Of a stretch of 64,000 nucleotides of DNA, positions 55,947 to 64,000 are shown in pieces. The first letter of the stretch is position 1. The number at the start of each line of letters is the position of its first letter. The notes beneath the pieces were generated by a model. It saw only the letters and a list, made by a program, of their open reading frames with translations. It ran no database searches and had not been told where the DNA came from. A program made the translations under genes and the position numbers. The DNA comes from Ligustrum vulgare (lineage: Eukaryota; Streptophyta; Magnoliopsida; Lamiales; Oleaceae), in assembly GCA_963555705.1 (NCBI GenBank), contig OY743171.1, positions 21,141,352 to 21,205,351 on the forward strand. The letters are read 5' to 3'.

Positions 55947-58560
55947 TTGCGAGAAATGGAGACTTCAAAGAACCTCTCAGATAACTCTTTCAGTTTCGAA
56001 GATCTTCAGCATCTTTTGGCCAAACCCTATGTAGACCCAGCTTCTCTCTTACCAGCCAAGCCTGAAATTCATGAGTTTTATTTGGGTTCAGCGTTTAATG
56101 ATGCAGACTCTATTGGGCATTTAGCTACGGCCCAATTGTTTCCTTAAACTCAAGAACCTCCCTTTTTGGTCCCTTTTCCATTAAAGTTGATTCGCGAAAA
56201 AGTATTTGTACTTGGCCTAAAGCTACTACAACTTTTAGTATTTGGCATACACATATGGTGAAACATGGCCCCACTAAAGCAATTTTTGATCGTGCTAGAA
56301 TTTTCGACCTTTTAGAAATTGCTACACGTCCTACAATTTATGATCCTGTGCTTTTTCCAACAGCTTTGAGTTTTTGTTCCTCTAAGTAAAATACTTTCAT
56401 CTTCCCACTTAGTCCAATGTCAATCACTCTGAGGGATGTTAGAGGTTCAGTTAATCTTCTGCCTTTGGGCAATACCATCTTCCCTGCGATGTTACTTTCT
56501 TCTATTGCTCCCAAGTTTGACAAGAAATTCACTGACTCTTATTCGGGAATGCAAGAACTTTACAAAAACTCTGGAGCTGAGCCTACCCACTAAGAGCATG
56601 TATCCTTTCTTTAGGTCTGGCCTTGTAAGTATGTCATTTGTGTTCCTATTCTCAAACCTTCTATGGCTTATTTACCCATTGCATGTGAACTTTCCCATGG
56701 TAGGTCCTTAAATCTCTGCTCTTTGTTCTTGGCTACCTTTTATAGTGGTATGACCTACGTTAAATTCCAATTGAAGACTAATACATCTCCTACTGATAGC
56801 GGGCCTCTCTGGCTCACTCAATTGTGGTTGAGAGCATACTTTCCACAGTTTGGCGTTCCTTCAACTCCCCCTCGGTCAGTTAGTTGTTACGGGCTAGTTA
56901 ACAATCAACTAAGCCCTGTTGATATGTCAAATAGGGATGTTTTTACCTTCTTTTATAATTTGAACTTAATTCCCACCTTTTTTCCTTTCTCAACCCATCA
57001 AGTCCCAATTTATGTTCAGCCTCCACCCACCTGAAATGATGTGAGTGCCTTTTTGCCCGTTTGGGCTCATTATTTAGTTGGGCAAGAGTTATTACATGAT
57101 ATTTTGATCGGAAAAAATGCCAAGGCAGGGGTTGAGATTTATGCTCCCCAAATCTTTGCTCGTCAACTTGGTTTTGGCTTGGCCTCTTAGTCATTGTTAT
57201 TCCTAAATTCTCAAAGAGCGTTTTCATACTATTAATAATGTAGAGGCATGGGCTATTGATGCTCAAAATGCTGTTTTGACAAATGGTTTTTCTTTGGCTC
57301 CCTTTAATCCTGCTATCCATCCTCTTTTTCTGTAATTTTGGCCATTAGTTAAGTGTAGGTTGCTTGCTACCAATGTCAACCACGCTTTTCACTTGCTTGA
57401 GAAGCTAGGAACTTCTAAAACATCAATTTCCTCCATTTCTACTCCTATTCTTTTTGTGCCTATATCTTCCAAACGTCTTGCTTCTCCTTCAAAATCTCCA
57501 CCTACTCGAGCTAAACATCCTGCAATGGCTTCTCCTCCATCTAGTTCCTCACCTGCTTAGACTGGAGCTATCAAAGATGCTCCTAGCTGTAAAGAGCCAG
57601 CTTCAGATCAATCAGAACAGTCTGATGATGATGATGATCTTCTCATTGTCAGGTGGAATGTATTTGAGCATATAGTTTTTTGTTTATTCTTCTGATAAGA
57701 TTTATATGAAAAATCTTAGTATGTTAATATTTTACCTGTATTTTTCAGAAGAGTTCCCTCTCCTTCAAAGGCTCCTCCTTTACCGGCCCTTGCTCCACTT
57801 CTTCCCTTAAGTCCTCCTTCATTTATGCCAGTTAGAGAGTTTTCATCTTTTCAAGGCATTGATCCTCCAAGTGGAACCAGAAGGTAATGCATACACTTAT
57901 GGTTTTTCTCTTGTTGTCACATAAATATTGTATTCACCATTACTTGTTCTTTGCAGAGACACCAATTGATTTTCCCATTGTGAAAGAATCGGCTCGTCCA
58001 CATAAGGGGAAGTCTTCGATAGTGGTTGAATCATCCAGTGATATACCTCATACTTCTTCTTCCAAAATTACTAATGAAGTAATCTTTATTTTAGCCTTCA
58101 TATTCACTTCGGTTACTATAACGAAAATACTAAGTAATTGCATTTTTTTACAGGATGCTGACGCCATTTTTCACTCCATTCAGGATCTATTCACTTCTTG
58201 GGAACAAGTTAAGGCAGGCAATACTTCTCGCTCTTCTTCAGCTAGTCGTCCTTTTGCTGCATTTGTTGTGTTTTCCATGGAAAACATGGACATTCTCAAG
58301 CAATCGGTAATTGATTACACCTTTTTCATGGACATGGACATAGCCAGTGCTAGTACTGTCAGCCAGCGGGATAAACTTGAGTGCCTACACGAAAAAATTG
58401 CTCGATCACTTAAGCTTCCTTTGCTCAAACTCCCAGTTGATATTAAGCTAACTTTAAAGAGTATTCATTCTGAGATAAGCTCTTTGTTGGCCAAAAACGT
58501 TGATTTGAAGGCCAAGAAGACTCAATATTTGCGCGTTATGAATGAAAAATAGTCTTTACA
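55947..58560 (+). pseudogene. plant mobile domain (MAIL/MAIN-type) gene, broken
   Basis: The first frame (55947-56147) starts METSKNLSDNSFSFEDLQHL. A stop at 56145 is followed by traces such as GTWPKATTTFSIWHTHMVKH and LLEIATRPTIYDP that match the plant mobile domain (aminotransferase-like family). Later pieces GPLWLTQLWLRAYFPQFGVP (56760-56900), SVSCYGLVNNQLS and AFLPVWAHYL continue it across several stops. A second part (57887-58552) with splice-like GT/AG junctions reads FHSIQDLFTSWEQVKAG and SEISSLLAKNVDLKAKK, coiled-coil in style. Such genes act in chromatin silencing when functional and are also often carried by transposons. At least eight stops mark it as dead. A frame after 58553 continues weakly to about 58800. 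Confidence 0.75.
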
Positions 58561-58800
58561 TCATGAAATTGAAAAATCCAAGAGCAGCCTAAACGAAATA
58601 TCTTCTGATGTCATGGTTGAAGATTCCTTGACGATTAGCTTGGCTGCTGAAATGAAGAGCTGCAAGCAAAAATGGACTACTGCAAGGCTAGGTAGGCTGC
58701 CAAGAAACTTAACGCCTCCAAGGAAGTTGAATGAACTAAATCCTTGCTTGAGTGTTATTCAAGTCTAGAAGTTGATGAGGAACTCATGGCTGAGTTATCT

Positions 58801-59149
58801 ATTGGCCCCATTGACTAGTGCGATGAATGGGAAAAACTTACGAAGCATATGTGCTCTATTTTGGGTAGATTATAATTAAGACGTTAACATCTTAAACTTT
58901 TTTGGTAGGACGATCTCGTCCATTATTTTATTTTATTTTTTTGTTCATTTGTTCAATTTGTAATGGCAACCAATTTCCATTAATGTAACGACAGCCAATT
59001 TTATTAATGAAATGGGTATTTCATTCACTTGCATAATAGCTGTTTATATTAAATTCCTAATCGTTCAAAATCCCAAATTAAAGGAATGTATTCTTTAAAT
59101 ACTTACTATCAATAAAGCTCATATGCCTCGTACTATCTAAATATTCTGA
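58801..59149. other. intergenic between mobile-domain pseudogene and Tat element
   Basis: AT-rich; nothing recognisable is present. Confidence 0.4.
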
Positions 59150-60300
59150 ATGGTAAGCTCCATTAGGCAACACATTTTTCACTCTATATGATCCTTCCCA
59201 ATTAGGCTACCATTTCCCATATTTCGGATCCTTGCTATCCAAAGGTAGTATCGTCTTCAAAACTAAATCGCCCAAGCTTAAAAACTTGTCTTTATCCTTT
59301 TTATTGTAGTACTTAGCCATTTTTTGTTTTTGAACCTGTAATCTATCTAGGATGTCCAACTTTAGTTCGTCAGATTCTAATAAATTTTGGTCTAGCAATT
59401 ATGTGTACTCATCATCACTTAAATTACTTTATAAGCCTAATCTCATTGATTGCACGTTAATCTCCATGGGAAACACTACCTCTTGTCCACAAGTAAGTTG
59501 GAAAGGAGTTACTTTGCTACTTAAACGTAGAGATGTTCTATAAGCTCACAAAGCTTTATTTAAGCACTCGTGCCAATTTTGAGCATTTTCATTTATCATT
59601 TTCCTTATGATATTCTTCGAAGTCTTATTAGAAGATTCTTCCTTCCCATCAGATTGGACGTAATGAGGCGTAGAGTTATCAACTTAACTCCAAATTCACT
59701 CAAGAATTCCTTCACTTAATCTCCATTTAAAGAAGTTCTTTGATCCATCATTAAAGTTGGTGGTATCCTAAATCTATAGATAATGTGATCAGAATGAATT
59801 CTATGATATTTTTTGAGAGATCTCCTTTAAAGGTATCGCTTCCACCTATTTGGTGAAAAAGTCAATTGCAACTATTACAAATGTATGTTGCTTGGATGAC
59901 AAAGGATAAATTTTCCCTATCAGATCTATCGCCCAACCTTTAAATGGTCAAAGATTAATAATGGGTGTCATTTCTCTTGCTAACACTCTTTTGGACCATG
60001 TTTTTGGCATGCTAAATAACGTTTGGAATATTAAACGTACAATTCACCCATCTTGGACTAAAAGTATCCGCTCCTAATAATTAACCATCTCATTCTTTGG
60101 CCGGCTTGATGAGCACCACTTATTCCTTCATGTACTTCAGCCATGATTATTTTAGCCTCTTGCAAACTTACGCATTTTAGTAGCACATCTTCTGAACATT
60201 TCTTCTACAACTCCTCATCTATCAATACATAATTCAATGAGTGTAACTTCATTTTCTTGTTATTTTTCACGTCAGGTTCTTTGAAAAACCTTTTTATTCT
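59150..60300 (-). pseudogene. Tat integrase, degraded
   Basis: The minus strand reads EVHEGISGAHQAGQRMRWLI with the two histidines of the zinc finger, then ACQKHGP for the cysteines. The core begins with WAIDLIGKIYPLSSK near 59915-59960 and FVIVAIDFFTK, followed by SSKVTPFQLTCGQEVVFPME near 59450-59510. The C-terminus is the frame 59207-59398 (MAKYYNKK, GDLVLKTI). Many stops are present between them. Integrase would join the cDNA to the genome; this one is dead. Confidence 0.8.
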
Positions 60301-60538
60301 TCTCTCAAATCTACATCTCCATTTTGTATGCAATGAACATCAATTCTTCTCGCCCTCCGTTGAACTACGGGAAATATCACTCCATTTCACAAGTAGAATC
60401 CAAATTTAGCACCTTTGAATAGCCTGAAGCCATTTGACCTAACTCGTTATATATTCTGTTAACGTATTGAAGTTCCATTTGATCAAATTCTTTCAATAGT
60501 TCTTGGGCGATTTCATATTTGCGTATAACAGAATTACT

Positions 60539-60847
60539 TTAGCATTTAAAATCACTAGTTGATTGATAAATCACCAATTGGGAATCGCCCCTGATGATTA
60601 CGTTTTTTGTTCCGAGCTCTATTAACAATTCTAAACTTACAGTCAATGCTTCGTACACAACTTGATTATTGGTATACACTTTATCCAAAGTAAAAGCAAA
60701 TTTATAATAAACCCCCAATGGATTTATTAACACTATTCTTACTCCTGCTCCTCCAGTAGTTTTCGATCCATCAAAGTATAAAACCCAAGGCTTTATTTCT
60801 AATGAGTCAACTTCTAACTCAATTTCTTTTGGTATATCACAAGGCAT
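60539..60847 (-). pseudogene. Tat additional (archaeal-like) RNase H domain
   Basis: The 102-residue frame reads WVLYFDGSKTTGGAGVRIVL (first active-site Asp in FDGS), then TNNQVVYEALTVSLELLIEL (Glu of the active site at YEAL) and VIIRGDSQLVIYQ (Asp in GDSQ). This is the second RNase H carried only by Tat-lineage elements in plants. It is preceded by the ordinary RNase H and followed by the integrase. The frame ends prematurely after STSDFKC. Confidence 0.88.
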
Positions 60848-61560
60848 GGATGATCGACCAAAAAATTTTCCAATTCTTGATTTTTAACAACCTTTTGGGG
60901 TATATATTTTATTTCAAATTCTAACAACGCTGAAGTCCAAAGACCAATTCTTTGATGTAAAATAGGGCGAGAAAACATGTACTTAATTATGCCCCTGTTT
61001 GGCCCCCATTTTTTCAAAACCAAATTTATTCAACATTCAATCTTAGTCAAGCCTACCATTTTAGACTTTTCAAATATTTTTTAACCACATTCTCTCAAAA
61101 ATACTATTCAAAGCCACATTATTCACAAACTCTTTCCATAAAATGAAGCTCAAACAAGGGCTAAAGTTATTTTAGAAACCAGATAGACGGTTATAGGCGA
61201 CAAATAAGTCCTCGATTTTGTACATGTGAAATACAAAGCAAGACATAATTTTTTAATAGTAGAATAATTACATTCACATTTTGTTAACTGTATGCTAAGA
61301 TAATATATCGCTCTCCTCACCAAATTGGTCTTCTTAAGCTACCATTCCAACTATTGGTTCTTGTTCAGCCGATATGTATACTTTCATTGGCATCCTTGGA
61401 TGGGTGAGACTAGCACTAGTGGACTTGATGAATATGACTTCAGGCTATCAAAAACCTTTTGATGTTCTTCATTCTAGAAGAATTTTTCCTAATTTTTCAG
61501 CTTTAAAAGAGTCGAAAAAGCTTGTGTTCGCCCTGCACAATTAGATATAAAACATCTTAT
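60814..61560 (-). pseudogene. Tat reverse transcriptase thumb/connection and primary RNase H
   Basis: The frame 60814-61023 reads YMFSRPILHQRIGLWTSALL and FEIKYIPQKVVKNQELENFL, the end of the primary RNase H of Tat elements. Upstream parts to 61560 are decayed and read only as short traces such as the HQVNFIRCFI-type phrase near 61540. The domain would remove RNA from the RNA/DNA hybrid. It is split from the reverse transcriptase core by stops. Confidence 0.72.
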
Positions 61561-61612
61561 AAAGTTCACTTGACCTAGAAACCTTTGCAATTCCTTCTTA
61601 TTACTAGGTGGT

Positions 61613-62158
61613 TTAATTAGCCTCTAGAATGGACTTCGCTTTATTTTTATCAAGTTCAATTCCTCTTTTGTGTACTAAAAAGTTAAGGAAATTTCTAGGA
61701 TTGATACCAAATGCACACTTCAAAGGACTCAATTTTAACTTGTATTGCCTCATTCGTTCAAATGAGCGTTTTAATTGTTGAAAATGGTCTTCTTTAAATA
61801 ATTTGACCGCTATATCATCCACATGTTCTTCAACAAATTCACCTATCATATCATGAAAAATCAAGTTCATTTCCCTTTAATAAGTAGCCCCTGCATTTTT
61901 CAAGTCGAAAGACATAACTACCCATTCAAAACACCCTAAAGCACCAAGGCATCTAAAGGAAAATTTATGTATATCTTCTGCAGGTATAATTTGATTATAT
62001 CCTGGATATCCATCCATAAAAGAATACATTACATGTGTTGCAGTTGAGTCAATAAAATAATCCGCTATTGGCATTGGATATTCATCTTTAGGCATTGCTA
62101 AATTTAAATTTCTAAAATCAATGCACACTCTAATACTACGATTTTTTAACACATGCAC
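61613..62158 (-). pseudogene. Tat reverse transcriptase core
   Basis: Two frames carry the RT core. The first (61877-62158) reads SIRVCIDFRNLNLAMPKDEY, then MDGYPGYNQIIPAEDIHKFS and CFEWVVMSFDLKNAGATY. The second (61613-61870) continues with IGEFVEEHVDDIAVKLFKED, holding the VDD catalytic pair with His in place of the usual Tyr before it, then FERMRQYKLKLSPLKCAFGI. A stop and shift separate them near 61873. Other residues match the plant Tat group well. Confidence 0.88.
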
Positions 62159-62372
62159 TGTATTAGATAACCACTCAATGTATCAAATTGTCCTAATAAA
62201 ACCTACCTTTAGTTCTATTTCTTTTGTTTACTTCGTGTAACACAATGTTTGTGAGGTTTTAAAATTCGATTTTGTTGGTAATCTATGTTCTATCAAACTT
62301 TTATCTAATAAAATTCCAAGCAAAAAAATCTTTGTATTCTTTTAACAAAGCAATTAATTTGTTACTTACCTC

Positions 62373-62603
62373 TTAGCTAAGCATTTGGCTGACAAATGTT
62401 GGGTGATCTTGTCCTTCATCACCAATGTTCACTTTTATGAAAGTATCTTGTGTTTGAGTATACCCAGGTTTTACGATCCTCGTCACTTCATCGTCATGAT
62501 TCTTTGTAGACATGAGCTCTTCTAAATAATCCCTCTTGTTAATTTCTCGGCCAATATTATGCTCCAACTTGAACAATGCCAATTTGTTCTTCAATGTCAT
62601 CAA
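62373..62603 (-). pseudogene. Tat pol, region between protease and reverse transcriptase
   Basis: The 76-residue frame has DEVTRIVKPGYTQTQDTFIK, then VNIGDEGQDHPTFVSQML, which is the linker that precedes RT in Tat-type polyproteins (the IxxGxxxxxxxxxIxxxL pattern). The remainder up to RT is decayed. Confidence 0.5.
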
Positions 62604-63010
62604 TGCTGCTGCTCCTTACATTCTTTATTGAAAGCCATCAATTTGGCTTTGAATACCTGAATATCAGCATGATTCCTTTACTGCTGACAACTCATTAGAG
62701 TTCCTTAATTTTTTTTTTTATCAATTATTGGCTCTTCAAGGGCCACTATGTTTGACCTCATTTGATTGAACATTTCAGTAAGTGCATGTACTAAAAATGG
62801 TTCTACACTTTGTGTGACAATTTATGTTTCTTCTCCATCTTGAACTACTTTGATAGGTCTAAAATTTTCTTCATACATGAATCTTTCTATTGTGTTTGCT
62901 TCTGCAACAAAGGGTCTATGATCTTCTTGCACCACCTCTGCTTTACCTTTATCATTCCAGATAACCAGGCATTGATGGAGCGATGAAGGTATACAATGAC
63001 TCTCATGAAT

Positions 63011-63313
63011 CTAATCTCTTCCTAATAACACATTGTAACTAGTAGAACCGCCTATTACAAAGAAGACTGTAGTCCTATCAGTAGTTCCCACCATTATGTC
63101 TAAATGCATAACTCCTTTGACTGAAGTTGCTCCTTCATTGAAACTCGTGAGAATGATTTTTGTTGGGATCATATCGCTCTCCATCTTTGCAAATTTTCTC
63201 ATCATCCTAGATGGGATAGTTTTTATAACTGCTCTGTTGTCAATGAGTACTTTGGCCAATGGAATACCATTGGGTAAATCCTTTACATACAATGGCCTAA
63301 GGTGTTTGGTCAA
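63011..63313 (-). pseudogene. Tat aspartic protease
   Basis: The 100-residue frame reads MTKHLRPLYVKDLPNGIPLA, then VLIDNRAVIKTIPSRMMRKF, with the retropepsin active site as D-N-R-A instead of D-x-G-A. A C-terminal FFVIGGSTSYNVLLGRD matches the family end (NALLGRD type). The changed Gly is a lesion, since that position is nearly invariant in active enzymes. Its flanks hold the gag end (right) and the RT linker (left). Confidence 0.82.
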
Positions 63314-63683
63314 CTTTACATTTGGTCTCGTAAAGATAAATTTTTCAGTTGCATATATTTCGACTTCTTACTTGTCTTCTATGGAATCAATTTATTGTGA
63401 CAGGTTCATGTACGGTATTTCGCATTAATCATCTGTATTTTGAACTTCCTTCTTACATTCCTCTTGTGCTTCTTCTTTTGTTATCTAGCTTGTAGGGGGA
63501 GGCATTATCCTTGGAGGCGATCCAAACTTCTCAAAACGAGGTACTCACTTTTCTCTTAGGCGTCTCATATAATATGTACTAATCAACGGAACGTCCAGAT
63601 TGTTTGCCCAACAAATCCACTTCATGAAAGCCTTTCAAGTCAATTTCTTCTCAAGATCAGTCATACCATCATCTTCTTCTTCA

Positions 63684-63887
63684 TCACATACCTCTTGAGA
63701 TGTTTGACCAATTCCTTCTCCACATTCTAATATGCATATCTTCCCTTTCTTCCTCTCCATTTTCTTTACTTTTGAACTTGTTGGCTAGCAAGTAATTATT
63801 AGCCATAACTGGAGGTAAAGTATCCAAACTGAATAGTGATAGATCACCCTGGATCCTCCTCATCTTCAACTTTCTTACTACATTCAA
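63684..63887 (-). pseudogene. Tat gag-proximal fragment
   Basis: The frame holds LFSLDTLPPVMANNYLLANK and MHIRMWRRNWSN. I cannot match it to a named domain, but position and strand place it in the gag-protease part of the same element. Confidence 0.4.
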
Positions 63888-64000
63888 ATTTTAAATTCCC
63901 AGAAGAATTTTTGATAATTCTTCCATTGATTCACCCAAAATGTCTTCCTTCTTATCCTTGAGAATATTAGCCACCTTAAGTACATTAGGCATTTTAGGAC

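Larger units (their letters stand above)
59150..64000 (-). mobile_element. Tat-lineage Ty3/gypsy element, pol region (continues beyond window)
   Basis: Right to left the minus strand gives protease, reverse transcriptase, RNase H, a second RNase H of archaeal type, and integrase. Two RNase H domains in this order are diagnostic of the Tat lineage (Ogre/Retand type). Stops and frameshifts split every domain. No LTR was found in the window; the element starts to the right of 64000 and its 3' LTR was not identified left of 59150. Confidence 0.85.

Noticed and set aside
1..64000. CRISPR array, tRNA or rRNA genes
   Set aside because: Repeats found are long, contiguous or transposon-associated without spacer structure; no tRNA cloverleaf or rRNA core was recognised. 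A tRNA scan would be needed for certainty.

Overview
The window looks like nuclear DNA of a flowering plant, most likely a eudicot. It is AT-rich and crowded with nested, decayed transposable elements: Tekay-, Athila- and Tat-type Ty3/gypsy, Ty1/copia, CACTA, Mutator-like, hAT, a probable Helitron and MITEs. Only one host gene is intact, a CYP86A-type P450. No rRNA, tRNA or CRISPR array was recognised and nothing looks prokaryotic or organellar.

Layout, left to right. 1-6308: 3' part of a Tekay/Del-type chromovirus (decayed gag-pol, then a complete 3' LTR). 6453-15078: Athila-like element with two near-identical LTRs, an Asp-tRNA-type primer site and gag plus protease, but no reverse transcriptase or integrase. 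15079-17536: intergenic with MITE debris. 17537-19099: intact CYP86A1-like fatty-acid omega-hydroxylase gene on the minus strand. 19680-21457: hAT remnant carrying a MITE, a long AT microsatellite and one terminus of a CACTA element. 21661-32594: a decayed Ty1/copia element interrupted by two separate CACTA insertions with perfect 3-bp target duplications (23045-28883 inside pol, 29782-32519 inside the 3' LTR). 32595-38520: intergenic, a copia gag remnant on the minus strand, a 69-bp exact tandem duplication, a 1.23-kb non-autonomous Mutator-type element with a perfect 9-bp target duplication, and exon 1 of a GDSL esterase pseudogene.

38947-53165 is the most unusual part: a large Mutator-like element holding a DUF1985/Ulp1-protease gene on the plus strand and a mudrA transposase gene on the minus strand. 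Between and beside them lie three arrays of ~150-170-bp repeats. The array units differ in sequence, but the units I measured all carry two ~22-bp palindromes (ATAACGGCA-N4-TGCCGTTAT type) whose starts are 30-31 bp apart. A solo LTR sits in the Ulp1 gene. A probable Helitron sits in the repeat array, and a further solo LTR (5-bp duplication ACACC) sits in the tip of that Helitron.

53950-58800: MITE, a ~100-bp fold-back and a decayed plant-mobile-domain gene. 59150-64000: minus-strand Tat-lineage gypsy element, recognised by a second (archaeal-like) RNase H between RNase H and integrase; it runs off the right edge.

Nearly all coding traces are pseudogenes with visible stops and frameshifts. 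Only the P450 should be treated as a functional gene. Percentages and array counts are by eye.
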